From Ornithinibacillus halophilus (GTDB lineage Bacteria; Bacillota; Bacilli; Bacillales; Amphibacillaceae), in NCBI RefSeq assembly GCF_900129485.1, contig NZ_FQVW01000005.1, positions 30,339 through 94,338 on the forward strand: DNA of 64,000 nucleotides. Direction: 5' to 3'. A program made the position numbers and the translations under genes. Positions 8,816 to 16,383 of the stretch are shown here, in pieces; positions within the stretch are counted from its first letter, which is position 1; each line of letters begins with the position of its first letter. A model generated the notes under the pieces. The model searched no databases. It was not told the origin of the DNA and saw only the letters and a list, made by a program, of their open reading frames with translations.

Positions 8816-8968
8816 TTAATTTTTTCGGTTATTATACGTCCAGATGTCACGGTTATTATGCAGACGGTCTTCTACCACTCCACTTTGATAACTTTCAAAT
8901 AATTGGTTCTGAACTGCAGCAACACCTTTATGATCTTCAACTAACTTTTTTGTATCTTTTTTAGCCAA
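8816..8968 (-). CDS. Small hypothetical protein, 50 residues
   Basis: The start is set by a strong ribosome site: GGAGGTG, 6 nt before a TTG at 8968-8966, giving MAKKDTKKLVEDHKGVAAVQ. An upstream in-frame ATG at 9022 has no such site. The protein is short, charged and hydrophilic, with no signal peptide or membrane segment, no cysteine, and an Asn/Arg-rich end. Its own terminator follows, so it is an independent transcription unit between ald and the stress-protein gene. I do not recognise the family; it could be a small spore or stress protein, but nothing in the sequence proves it. Confidence 0.65.
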   Translation of the reverse strand: MAKKDTKKLVEDHKGVAAVQNQLFESYQSGVVEDRLHNNRDIWTYNNRKN

Positions 8969-9103
8969 GGGATACACCTCCAGTAAATACCAAAACAATA
9001 ATGGTAATTTTTTAAACCCCATTGAAAGTGAACGAAATTAAGAATGGGATTCTATTTTAGTTTGTACAAAAAAACGTCACATTGTTCCTGTAACTTTTTC
9101 CAA

Positions 9104-9127
9104 TTGTAAACGTTTTTATAGTATAAT
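9104..9127 (+). promoter_or_regulatory. Promoter -10 region with overlapping cre-like site upstream of usp
   Basis: A TATAAT -10 lies at 9122-9127. Immediately upstream, TTGTAAACGTTTTTA (near 9104-9118) matches the cre consensus at 14 of 15 positions (the C near the 3' end is T). The site covers the -35 region, a position where CcpA normally represses. No good -35 hexamer is visible at 17 bp. Confidence 0.5.
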
Positions 9128-9167
9128 ATAAGTGTAAGATACAGTTGTTCGGAAGGGGAGAGGCCAT

Positions 9168-9602
9168 ATGGAATTTGAATACAAAAATATTGTAGTCGCT
9201 ATTGATGGTTCAGAAGCATCTGAGAAGGCATATAAAAAGGCATTGACAATTACGAAGCGTAATAACGCAAGATTAATACTTGCTCACGTAGTTGATTCAA
9301 GAACGTTCGCAACGGCAGAAGCCTACGATCGTACATTAGGCGAGCGTGCTGAAAAATACGCACAAGAGTTAGTTGATAATTATGTTAAAACTGCTAAAGA
9401 AGCAGGTGTCGATGACGTTGTACGCTGTATTGAGTATGGGTCACCTAAAGTAAAAATCGCAAAAGATATTGCAAATAACTTTGATGCGGACTTAATTATT
9501 TGTGGTGCAACAGGGATGAATGCCGTAGAACGTTTCCTTATTGGAAGTGTGTCTGAGAGCATTACTCGTTATGCTACTTGTGACGTACTTGTAATCAGAT
9601 AA
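9168..9602 (+). CDS. Universal stress protein (UspA family)
   Basis: A 144-residue single-domain Usp. The N-terminus (YKNIVVAIDGSEASEKAYKK) has the conserved Asp of the nucleotide pocket, and the C-terminus carries the ATP-binding pattern G-x2-G-x9-G-S (GATGMNAVERFLIGSVSESI), so it is probably an ATP-binding type. It is cytoplasmic; the usual role is survival under stress or stationary phase, with client unknown. The ATG at 9168 follows GGAAGGGGAGAGG. The gene stands alone and ends at a bidirectional hairpin shared with moaB. A cre-like site over its promoter suggests control by carbon supply. Confidence 0.92.
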   Translation: MEFEYKNIVVAIDGSEASEKAYKKALTITKRNNARLILAHVVDSRTFATAEAYDRTLGERAEKYAQELVDNYVKTAKEAGVDDVVRCIEYGSPKVKIAKDIANNFDADLIICGATGMNAVERFLIGSVSESITRYATCDVLVIR

Positions 9603-9631
9603 TACTTGTTCAGAAATACCTCAATCCCTTG

Positions 9632-9665
9632 AAAAGGCTGTTCTAATGGACAGCCTTTTTATAAT
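9632..9665. terminator. Bidirectional terminator between usp and moaB
   Basis: A perfect 10-bp stem AAAAGGCTGT / ACAGCCTTTT with an 8-nt loop and T-runs on both strands lies between convergent genes. Confidence 0.85.
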
Positions 9666-10165
9666 TTCTTTATTTCTCTAACGACGTGAGATAATTCTGG
9701 CAAAATAAGCTTGTTCATTGCTAATCGAACCGCACCACTTGATCCAGGTGTCGAAAATATTGCCGTCGATTCTCTCACCCCTGCAATAGCACGAGATAAA
9801 ATAGCTGCTGAACCAATATCCTCTTGATAACTTAACATACGAAATATTTCTCCAAATCCCGGTATTTCCTTTTCAAGTATCGATTGTACTGTCTCGACCG
9901 TCACATCTCTTGGCGCAATCCCAGTTCCACCATTCGTTAAAATAACATCGATTTCCGGGTCCTTACAACCAATTTCAATTTGCTCTTTTATGTCATCAAT
10001 TTCATCAGGGATAATTTCTTTAGCAATCACTTGGTGTCCTTCTTGTTCCAAGAACTCCTGCATCAACTTACCACTTTTATCACTTGCTTCCGTTCTCGTA
10101 TCACTAATTGTGATTATCATGCAGCGAGCAGAAACCGTTTTTGCTTTATGCTCATGAACAGCCAT
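9659..10165 (-). CDS. moaB: Molybdenum cofactor biosynthesis protein B
   Basis: 168 residues from ATG 10165, which follows AGAGGAGG with 6-nt spacing; the longer upstream frame lacks a ribosome site. MoaB/MogA-type enzymes adenylylate molybdopterin or act alongside that step. Family motifs are seen: TISDTRT at the start, a TNGGTGIAPRDVTVETV block, and a C-terminal STPGSSGAVRLAMNK block binding the pterin phosphate. No other moa genes are nearby; its place next to ackA is the same as in B. subtilis. Its promoter must lie between the start and the 52-bp array that begins about 110 bp upstream. Confidence 0.93.
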   Translation of the reverse strand: MAVHEHKAKTVSARCMIITISDTRTEASDKSGKLMQEFLEQEGHQVIAKEIIPDEIDDIKEQIEIGCKDPEIDVILTNGGTGIAPRDVTVETVQSILEKEIPGFGEIFRMLSYQEDIGSAAILSRAIAGVRESTAIFSTPGSSGAVRLAMNKLILPELSHVVREIKKL

Positions 10166-10278
10166 ACTTTTCCTCCTCTTTAAATATTCTTTTTTTCTAA
10201 TGTAGCATAGTTTGCATTTAACAGTCAGTCTAGAGCTTTCGACTTTCATCTGTTACTCTAAGTTCACTTTTTCTTCAG

Positions 10279-10868
10279 CTATGGGCATTGATAGCTTCTC
10301 TCGATTACCGGAGACTCTTTTTTACCTTCGCTTCCGGCATCGATGGGCCTTCTCGATTACCTTAGACTCTCTTTTCTCTCCGCTTCCGGCATCGATGAGC
10401 CTTCTCGATTACCCTAGACTCGCTTTTCTCTCCGCTTCCGGCATCGAGAAACCCTTTCGATTACCTTAGACCCTCTTTTCTCTCCGCTTCCGGCATCGAT
10501 GGGCCTTCTCGATTACCCTAGACTCTCTTTTCCCTTCGCTTCCGGCATCGACAACCTCTCTCGATTACCGGAGACTCTCTTTTCCCTTCGCTTCCGGCAT
10601 CGATGGGCCTTCTCGATTACCCTAGACTCTCTTTTCTCTCCGCTTCCGGCATCGATGGGCCTTCTCGGTTACCCTAGACTTCTTTTTACCTCCGCTTCCG
10701 GCATCGATGGGCCTTCTCGATTACCGGAGAAACTCTTTTCTCTCCGCTTCCGGCATCGACAACCTCTCTCGATTACCGGAGACTTCCCTTTCCCCACGCT
10801 TCCGGCATCGACAACCTCTCTCGATTACCGGAGACTTCCCTTTCCCCACGCTTCCGGCATCGATAATC
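10279..10868. repeat. 52-bp tandem repeat array, 11 units plus a partial
   Basis: The core CTTCCGGCATCGA recurs at exactly 52-bp steps (10331, 10383, 10435, 10487, 10539, 10591, 10643, 10695, 10747, 10799, partial 10851), with a diverged unit from 10279. Units 10747 and 10799 are identical. Two types exist: type A has CGACAACCT then TTACCGGAGA and can pair TCCGG-ATCGA with TCGAT-CCGGA; type B has CGATGGGCC then TTACCCTAGA and loses the CCGG pairing. Each unit has a roughly 20-nt pyrimidine tract. The array is much richer in GC than its surroundings and fills the gap between the ackA terminator and moaB. Its function is unknown. Confidence 0.97.
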
Positions 10869-10891
10869 ACAATTCATAAACTGCATACAAC

Positions 10892-10931
10892 AAAAAAGCC
10901 TTGAACCAGCATCTATAGCTAGTCCAAAGCT
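10892..10931 (-). terminator. Terminator of ackA
   Basis: On the minus strand a 14-bp stem with GU pairs (AGCTTTGGACTAGC / GCTGGTTCAAGGCT, 7-nt loop) is followed by TTTTT, 8 bp after the ackA stop. Confidence 0.85.
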
Positions 10932-10938
10932 AATATAA

Positions 10939-12120
10939 TTACGATAATCGTACGGTATCTCTTGCAATCATGACTTCTTCGTTAGTTGGTATGACGATCA
11001 CTTTAACTGGTGAGTGTGGGTAATTGATGAATGCTTCTTTTCCACGTGTTTCATTCAATTTAGGGTCCCAATATATTCCCATGAATTCTAATCCAGTTAA
11101 GACTCTTTCACGGATGCTAATACTATTTTCTCCAACGCCAGCTGTAAAGATTATTGCATCTACTCCTGACATACGAGCTGCATAAGAACCGATATATTTG
11201 TGAATACGACCTGCAAATACATCTAGTGCTAGTTCTGCACGTTTATCTTCATTTGCTTTTTCTTCGATATCACGTAAGTCACTAGAAAAACCTGATAATG
11301 CTAGCATTCCACTCTCTTTGTTTAACACATTTAAAACTTCATCTGCAGTTTTACCTGTTTTCTCCATAATATAAGGAATTAAAGCAGGGTCAATATTTCC
11401 GGAACGAGTTCCCATCGTTACACCGGCTAAAGGAGTGAATCCCATTGAAGTATCAATTGATTTTCCTCCTTCAATGGCAGCGATACTCGCACCGTTACCA
11501 AGGTGACAAGAGATTAAACGTAACTGCTCTAAAGGAATACCTAATAGATCTGAAGCACGCTGCGATACGTATTTATGACTTGTCCCGTGGAACCCATATT
11601 TACGTATACCATATTTTTCATAATATTCATATGGCAAGCTGTATAAATATGATTTTTCTGGCATCGTTTGATGGAATGCAGTATCAAATACAGCCACCAT
11701 TGGAACGTTTGGTAACACTTCACGGAATGCACGAATACCAGTTAAGTTAGCAGGGTTATGCAATGGTGCTAAATCAGAAATAGCTTCAATTTCTTTAATG
11801 ACTTCATCTGTAATCTTTACAGAATCGGGGAACTTTTCTCCACCATGAACGATACGGTGGCCTACTGCATCAATTTCATTTAATGATTGTATAACTCCTG
11901 ATCCTGTTAATTTTTCAAGCAACTGTTTTACTGCAACTTCATGATCAGGGATATCGGCGACTACTTTGTCTTTTTCTCCATTAACTTCTATTGTAAAAAT
12001 CGAATCGTTTATGCCAATTCTTTCGACTAGTCCAACTGCTTTCACTTCTTCTTCTGGCATTTGAATTAATTGAAATTTTAATGATGAACTACCTGCGTTG
12101 ATCGCTAATACATTACTCAT
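10939..12120 (-). CDS. ackA: Acetate kinase
   Basis: A 393-residue ASKHA-fold kinase converting acetyl phosphate and ADP to acetate and ATP, for overflow acetate excretion or acetate use. It opens with [15 protein letters not shown] (the conserved Asn at residue 7), and has [18 protein letters not shown], the [10 protein letters not shown] signature and GTRSGNIDP, all as in B. subtilis. It is the second gene after ytxK (22 bp apart), with ribosome site TTAGGAG. In B. subtilis ackA is activated by CcpA through a cre; I see no convincing cre in front of ytxK or ackA here. Confidence 0.97.
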   Translation of the reverse strand: MSNVLAINAGSSSLKFQLIQMPEEEVKAVGLVERIGINDSIFTIEVNGEKDKVVADIPDHEVAVKQLLEKLTGSGVIQSLNEIDAVGHRIVHGGEKFPDSVKITDEVIKEIEAISDLAPLHNPANLTGIRAFREVLPNVPMVAVFDTAFHQTMPEKSYLYSLPYEYYEKYGIRKYGFHGTSHKYVSQRASDLLGIPLEQLRLISCHLGNGASIAAIEGGKSIDTSMGFTPLAGVTMGTRSGNIDPALIPYIMEKTGKTADEVLNVLNKESGMLALSGFSSDLRDIEEKANEDKRAELALDVFAGRIHKYIGSYAARMSGVDAIIFTAGVGENSISIRERVLTGLEFMGIYWDPKLNETRGKEAFINYPHSPVKVIVIPTNEEVMIARDTVRLS

Positions 12121-12142
12121 GATGATTCAACTCCTAATGATG

Positions 12143-13126
12143 TTAATTTTTGTATGACGCAAACCAATTATTCATTTGTGCTAGAATATCTTCCATCGCT
12201 TTTGTGTTTTTTAAAGATGGAAGCTGTACAAGTAATGGTTGTTTCGGTGCAGAAGTATTTTCTCCTTTCTTCTGCAATATAAGAATACTTTTCGCTTGTT
12301 TTTCAGATTTAAAAATGCTATCCGGTAGTTGTAACATTCCTATTATATGTCCATATTCTTGTATGTAAGCATGTAACTTATCCGATTGGTCACTATCGAA
12401 TAAAAAGTTTGGAACGACAAATATTAAATATCCAGCTTCCTTTGTATAATTCATGCTTTGCTCAATGAATAAATGATGGGCATAAGAATGGCCTTCATCT
12501 GCTTTTAATTGAAAATTTTTAGCGCGGATATCATCTGGATAATAACCAACTGGTAAATCTGATACAACTAGATCTACTGGGTCCATTAAAAATGGTCTTA
12601 AGCTATCTTGATGAAAGAATTCAATTTTCCGTTGTTGTATATTGGCACTAATTACTGCTAACTGGATTAACGTTGGATCTACTTCGCTCGCAAAAGTTTC
12701 CATTGGTTTATCGATATGCCCCATAACCGTTGTTAATAGATTAGCTGTACCACTAGCGGGATCAAACACACGTAATTCCTTAACGTCTTTTGTAAGCTTT
12801 TCTGCTAAATAACCAACGAGTAAACCAACAGATTCTGGTGTTAGTAAATGTTGCTGCTGGGTTGTATCCTTCATTCCTTTTAATATCGCAAATTGAATTG
12901 CCTTGCGTATCTCATCTGATTTATAGGAACTTATATCAACTTTTCCTAGGGCCGTCTCTAGTTTATGGGATAAAATATCATCCATTGTTTCTTCTGGACT
13001 ATTATAAAAAAGTGTCTCCAAGCATATAACTAAGCTTTCCAAATATGTTTCATTCTCATGTTGCTCTATAATCATTGTTGTTGAATCCAACCATTCAAAA
13101 AGTGTTTCTACCTTTGTTTTCTCCAT
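12143..13126 (-). CDS. ytxK: YtxK, class I SAM-dependent methyltransferase-like protein
   Basis: 327 residues from ATG 13126, preceded by GGAGG at 10 nt; the longer upstream frame lacks a site. Length fits B. subtilis YtxK. It resembles the N6-adenine DNA methylase core of type I restriction systems: a SAM-binding motif (VFDPASGTANLLTTV) and a motif IV variant (DLVVSDLPVGYYPDD), where the canonical NPPF/Y is replaced by DLPVGY. No specificity or restriction subunit is present. A small-molecule or RNA substrate, or loss of activity, is possible. It is co-transcribed with ackA from the promoter at 13206-13233. Confidence 0.85.
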   Translation of the reverse strand: MEKTKVETLFEWLDSTTMIIEQHENETYLESLVICLETLFYNSPEETMDDILSHKLETALGKVDISSYKSDEIRKAIQFAILKGMKDTTQQQHLLTPESVGLLVGYLAEKLTKDVKELRVFDPASGTANLLTTVMGHIDKPMETFASEVDPTLIQLAVISANIQQRKIEFFHQDSLRPFLMDPVDLVVSDLPVGYYPDDIRAKNFQLKADEGHSYAHHLFIEQSMNYTKEAGYLIFVVPNFLFDSDQSDKLHAYIQEYGHIIGMLQLPDSIFKSEKQAKSILILQKKGENTSAPKQPLLVQLPSLKNTKAMEDILAQMNNWFASYKN

Positions 13127-13205
13127 AACTTCAAATCCTCCGTTCTTTAGAGCGTATCTATTGTACCAAACAAGGACACATCTGTACAAAAAATTGATAC
13201 AGATT

Positions 13206-13233
13206 TTTATAATTTAGTATAACAGTTTTGCAA
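13206..13233 (-). promoter_or_regulatory. Putative sigma-A promoter of ytxK-ackA
   Basis: On the minus strand TTGCAA and TATAAA are 16 bp apart, downstream of the tpx terminator and about 80 bp before ytxK. Confidence 0.5.
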
Positions 13234-13237
13234 TAAT

Positions 13238-13269
13238 AAAATCCCTCCCCTTATATGGAGAGAGATTTT
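13238..13269 (-). terminator. Terminator of tpx
   Basis: A 13-bp stem with GU pairs (AAAATCTCTCTCC / GGGGAGGGATTTT on the minus strand) followed by ATTATT, 8 bp after the tpx stop. Confidence 0.75.
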
Positions 13270-13277
13270 ACCCGTTA

Positions 13278-13775
13278 TTATTTAGCCTGTTTCGCTGCTT
13301 CTAATGCTTTGTCATAGTCTGGATGCTCGGAAACCTCGCTTACATATTCTACATATGTAACTTTATCATTGGAGTCCACAACAAAGATGGATCGTGCCAA
13401 GAGTCGTAGCTCTTTAATGAGTACTCCATATTTTTCACCAAAATTTCCTTCACGGTGATCGGACAGTGTTATGAGGTTACTTACATTATTTGCTTCTAGC
13501 CAGCGTTTCTGTGCAAAAGGCAAGTCCATACTTACAGTCAACACCTGTGCGTCTACCTTACTTGCTTCATCATTAAATTTTTTAGTCTGTAATGAACAAA
13601 CACCTGTGTCAAGTGACGGTACAACACTAATTAGTTTAACTTTTCCTTTATAATCATCTAGGCTTACTTCTTTCAAATCATTATTTAATACAGTAAAATT
13701 AGGTGCTTGATCACCGACTTTTATCTCTGACCCAATTAATGTGACTGGTTCTTGATGGAATGTTACGTTTGCCAT
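13278..13775 (-). CDS. tpx: Thiol peroxidase Tpx lacking the resolving cysteine
   Basis: 165 residues from ATG 13775 (GGAGG 10 nt upstream). It is an atypical 2-Cys peroxiredoxin relative that reduces H2O2 and alkyl peroxides in the cytosol. The peroxidatic motif DTGVC (C60) is intact, as is the C-terminal LLARSIFVVD. The resolving cysteine, expected in the RWC/RFC motif after LPFAQ, is replaced: here LPFAQKRWLEANN with Leu at 93, checked in the nucleotides. The protein has only one cysteine. It may work as a 1-Cys enzyme recycled by a low-molecular-weight thiol such as bacillithiol. Position between ytfJ and ytxK matches B. subtilis. Confidence 0.95.
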   Translation of the reverse strand: MANVTFHQEPVTLIGSEIKVGDQAPNFTVLNNDLKEVSLDDYKGKVKLISVVPSLDTGVCSLQTKKFNDEASKVDAQVLTVSMDLPFAQKRWLEANNVSNLITLSDHREGNFGEKYGVLIKELRLLARSIFVVDSNDKVTYVEYVSEVSEHPDYDKALEAAKQAK

Positions 13776-13851
13776 AATATCCATTCCTCCCAAATTAGAT
13801 TTCACCTATCATTATGCGTAAGATAAGGAATCATGTCTAGTAAAAGGCCTA

Positions 13852-14397
13852 TTAAATATCATATTCCATTTCGTCATCTTCTTCTTCAGACTCTTCATCT
13901 TCAGGTTCTTCTTCTTTACTTCGTTTTTTACGAGATTTTTTGCCTTTTTTATCTTCTTTATCTTCCTTACCTTCTTTAGATTTGTCTTTGCTTTTCTTAT
14001 CTCCACCACTACTTGATTCTTTCAATAATTGCTGTATTTTTTCAACTGCCTTAGGAGCAAAATCAATCATTTTCTCATAAATATGTGTGTTCTCGTCTAA
14101 ATGAACCATTTTAATCCCTTTTGGACTAACGATTAAAAAAGCAACAGGTGTGATGGAAACTCCTCCACCACTACCACCACCAAATGGCATACTTCCACCA
14201 TCTTCACTACCTTGAGAATTACTAGAAACAAATTCACTCCCACCAGCAGCAAAGCCAAATCCTAATTTGGAAACCGGAATAATCACACTACCATCAGGAG
14301 ATTCAATGGCATCTCCTATTATCGTATTGACCTCCACCATATCTTTTAAATTCTCCATTGCGGTGGTCATTAATCCTTGAATCGGATGTTCTTCCAT
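13852..14397 (-). CDS. ytfJ: Sporulation protein YtfJ (GerW family)
   Basis: 181 residues with ribosome site AAGGAGGATC. The N-terminal 130 residues match YtfJ/GerW: HPIQGLMTTAMENLKDMV, then VNTIIGDAIESPDGSVIIPVSKL (split motif), the glycine-rich loop MPFGGGSGGG and VSPKGIKMV. GerW is needed for a normal germination response in B. subtilis spores. From about residue 132 a tail of some 50 residues of alternating Lys-rich then Glu/Asp-rich sequence follows; this is longer than the B. subtilis protein and low in complexity. It is preceded by ytfI 22 bp upstream, so the two are likely an operon. Confidence 0.9.
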   Translation of the reverse strand: MEEHPIQGLMTTAMENLKDMVEVNTIIGDAIESPDGSVIIPVSKLGFGFAAGGSEFVSSNSQGSEDGGSMPFGGGSGGGVSITPVAFLIVSPKGIKMVHLDENTHIYEKMIDFAPKAVEKIQQLLKESSSGGDKKSKDKSKEGKEDKEDKKGKKSRKKRSKEEEPEDEESEEEDDEMEYDI

Positions 14398-14419
14398 GTT
14401 GATCCTCCTTCTGACAATT

Positions 14420-15016
14420 TTAAATATATGCTTCTTTTTTCACTGGGAAATTTCGCATAACTTTTAAAAACATATATATAGCTTTTCCTATTCGAATCGA
14501 TACAATGCAATCAATCTTAGACTGCAAGAGTTTCTGTTGAAAGTTAGGTATCATTTCGATTGAGGGTTGTTTATTTAGGTTAGTTATTTCATGCAAGGCC
14601 CCGATTATCGTACCTTTGACCATCCATAAGCTCCCTGTTACAATGCCTGTTGAACTAGCATCGCCAGTTCCAATTGCTGTTTTCCAGTCAAGTTTTTTAA
14701 TATTAATTTGTTGCATTGCTTCCTTAAATAGCTTCGTTCCTTGTTTCATCCAATGTTTGAATGTTTTCAAATCTGTTTGAAAGGACTGCACTTCTTCCTG
14801 AATATCTATCTCCATTAAAGTATCCAACCAATCCTTTTCCCTATTATTTTCATACTTTCTTTCAATAGAAAGAAGCTGAATCCCATACAATCTAATAGCT
14901 ACACTAATGCAATGGATATGGTTGTTATACGAATAATGCAATATTAAGTTTACTTTTGACATGACAATAATGAATAGTAGAAGGAATAATATAAGACCAA
15001 TAATCATCCATACCAC
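14420..15016 (-). CDS. ytfI: YtfI, DUF2953 membrane protein
   Basis: 198 residues from a GTG at 15016 that follows GGAGTGG by 5 nt; the ATG at 15034 has no ribosome site in front. An N-terminal membrane segment (VWMIIGLILFLLLFIIVM) is followed by a DUF2953 domain with the INIKKLDWKTAIGTGDAS stretch, typical of this family; the rest is amphipathic. It is transcribed together with ytfJ, as in B. subtilis, which hints at a sporulation or spore-envelope role. No catalytic motif is visible. Confidence 0.85.
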   Translation of the reverse strand: MVWMIIGLILFLLLFIIVMSKVNLILHYSYNNHIHCISVAIRLYGIQLLSIERKYENNREKDWLDTLMEIDIQEEVQSFQTDLKTFKHWMKQGTKLFKEAMQQINIKKLDWKTAIGTGDASSTGIVTGSLWMVKGTIIGALHEITNLNKQPSIEMIPNFQQKLLQSKIDCIVSIRIGKAIYMFLKVMRNFPVKKEAYI

Positions 15017-15180
15017 AAAAACCACTCCATTCATATCATTACAATAGTTTGCTACAATTTACCAAATTTATCCCGTGAAAATAGAAAAAATAGCCTCTAA
15101 TAATTCCTCTACGTAATTAGGATAATCAGACTGGAAATGATAAAATTACAGATAGCATGATAAGAATGGAGGAAAAATCA

Positions 15181-15978
15181 GTGTCAAACCGAAAAAATAT
15201 CTTCTTTTATCAACATTACCGTGATTTAGAAGATAAATTACAACCTTTAATAAAGCTGGCTGAGGATAATAACTTTACACTCGTTGAAAATGCAAAAGAA
15301 GCTAATATTATATTTAGTGTTGGTGGGGATGGTGCATTCCTACAAGCCGTACGAAATACAGGATTTCGTCAAGACTGTCTATATGTGGGAATTACTAAGG
15401 ATAATGAATCAGGTTTATATTGTGACTTTAATTTAGATAATTTTAAAGAAATGTTACATACGATGCAGCATGAAGAATTAGAGGTAAGACGTTTCCCTAT
15501 GGTTGAAGTGTTAATCAATGGAGATAACTCTTTTTATTGCCTCAATGAAGTAAGCATTCGTTCTTCCATTATTAAGTCTATTGTTATTGATGTTCTTATT
15601 GATCAAGAGCATTTTGAGACTTTTCGTGGAGACGGTTTAATTGTTGCAACGCCAACAGGAAGCACAGGTTATAATAAATCAGTTAGTGGGGCAATCGTCG
15701 ATCCGTTATTACCTAGTATGCAAGTATCAGAACTGGCCTCATTAAATAACAATCGGTACCGTACATTAGGGAGTTCTTTTATTTTAGGAAAAGAGCGCAC
15801 ACTGCAATTAGAAGTAGTACAAGACGGAAATGATTATCCTATAGTTGGGTTAGATAATGAAGCATACTCCATACAAAATATTAAGGATTTAACAATTAGA
15901 TTAAGTGATAAAGTAATCAAAACCGTTAAATTGAAAAATAATTCGTATTGGAATCGAGTAAAAAGAACGTTTTTGTAA
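15181..15978 (+). CDS. nadK2: NAD kinase (second, YtdI-type)
   Basis: 265 residues from GTG 15181, chosen because GGAGG lies 8 nt upstream; an in-frame upstream start would add 8 residues. It phosphorylates NAD to NADP. The ATP/polyphosphate-binding GGDG motif (IFSVGGDGAFLQAV) and the NE-containing CLNEVSIRSS and TPTGSTGYNKS loops are present. Length is close to B. subtilis YtdI, the second of two NAD kinases. It reads divergently from ytfI and convergently to the SASP gene. Confidence 0.94.
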   Translation: MSNRKNIFFYQHYRDLEDKLQPLIKLAEDNNFTLVENAKEANIIFSVGGDGAFLQAVRNTGFRQDCLYVGITKDNESGLYCDFNLDNFKEMLHTMQHEELEVRRFPMVEVLINGDNSFYCLNEVSIRSSIIKSIVIDVLIDQEHFETFRGDGLIVATPTGSTGYNKSVSGAIVDPLLPSMQVSELASLNNNRYRTLGSSFILGKERTLQLEVVQDGNDYPIVGLDNEAYSIQNIKDLTIRLSDKVIKTVKLKNNSYWNRVKRTFL

Positions 15979-15980
15979 TT

Positions 15981-16022
15981 AGGAAAAGCGCAGAGCACCC
16001 GCTTTGCGCTCGAAGCTAGACA
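15981..16022. repeat. Palindromic element, probably a dispersed repeat
   Basis: A 10-bp stem AGCGCAGAGC / GCTTTGCGCT (one GU, 4-nt loop) lies just after the nadK stop, in a GC-rich patch ending GAAGCTAGACAT. It lacks a T-run, and the arms look like dispersed intergenic palindromes common in Bacillaceae, recognised from memory. It may still act as a 3' stabiliser or weak terminator. Confidence 0.5.
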
Positions 16023-16036
16023 TCTTTGAAAGAAGA

Positions 16037-16064
16037 AAGGACTACCCCGAATGGAGTAGTCCTT
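16037..16064 (-). terminator. Terminator of the SASP gene
   Basis: A perfect 9-bp stem AAGGACTAC / GTAGTCCTT with a 10-nt loop; the minus strand continues TTTCTTCTTTC. It lies downstream of the SASP stop. Confidence 0.8.
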
Positions 16065-16085
16065 AGCCATCATATTTTATTTTTA

Positions 16086-16289
16086 TTAACCTTGTGTTCC
16101 ACCGAACTGTTGTTCAGCCATTTGTACAAGACGTTTTGTAATTTCTCCACCAACAGAACCGTTAGCTCGAGAAGTAGTATCAGCACCAAGTTGTACACCA
16201 AATTCTGATGCGATCTCATACTTCATTTGATCTAAAGCTTGTTGTGCACCAGGGACTACCAATTGATTTGAGTTATTGTTGTTTGCCAT
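16086..16289 (-). CDS. Small acid-soluble spore protein, alpha/beta type
   Basis: 67 residues with the family signature: the germination protease site EIASEFGV and the C-terminal DNA-binding block [16 protein letters not shown]. These proteins coat spore DNA and protect it from UV and heat, then are degraded to amino acids at germination. The ribosome site AAGGAGGTGATA is almost a perfect anti-SD match, as expected for a very highly expressed spore gene. A sigma-G-type promoter is visible 25-55 bp upstream. The N-terminus is Asn-rich, as usual. It is next to thiI, as in B. subtilis sspA. Confidence 0.97.
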   Translation of the reverse strand: MANNNNSNQLVVPGAQQALDQMKYEIASEFGVQLGADTTSRANGSVGGEITKRLVQMAEQQFGGTQG

Positions 16290-16313
16290 GGTATATCACC
16301 TCCTTGGTACACT

Positions 16314-16344
16314 TATAATGTGTCGTTTGGAGATGATTCATTCA
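16314..16344 (-). promoter_or_regulatory. Sigma-G-type promoter of the SASP gene
   Basis: On the minus strand, TGAATG (-35) and CATTATA (-10) are separated by 18 bp, matching the forespore sigma-G consensus (TGMATA-N18-CATWMTA) at all but one position, just ahead of the SASP ribosome site. Confidence 0.75.
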
Positions 16345-16383
16345 CTTATTTTATTGGTAAGTGTTGGTTACATTATCTAAAAA

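Noticed and set aside
8969..9022. Longer start (ATG 9022) of the small gene at 8816
   Set aside because: The region reads across a strong GGAGGTG site; the TTG at 8968 has ideal spacing.
10279..10868. CRISPR array
   Set aside because: Nearly the whole 52-bp unit is repeated, with no unique spacers of constant length and no cas genes nearby.
10212..10904. Open frames on both strands across the 52-bp array, encoding repeated peptides
   Set aside because: They come from the repeat itself: 52 is not a multiple of 3, so all frames stay open. No ribosome site, no family resemblance and no operon context.
11445..11750. 101-codon frame antisense to ackA
   Set aside because: Shadow of a conserved gene in another frame, with no initiation signals.
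12143..13126. ytxK as part of a restriction-modification system
   Set aside because: It has methylase-like motifs but no specificity or restriction gene beside it, the NPPY-like motif is altered (DLPVGY), and the neighbourhood is the conserved ackA-tpx one.
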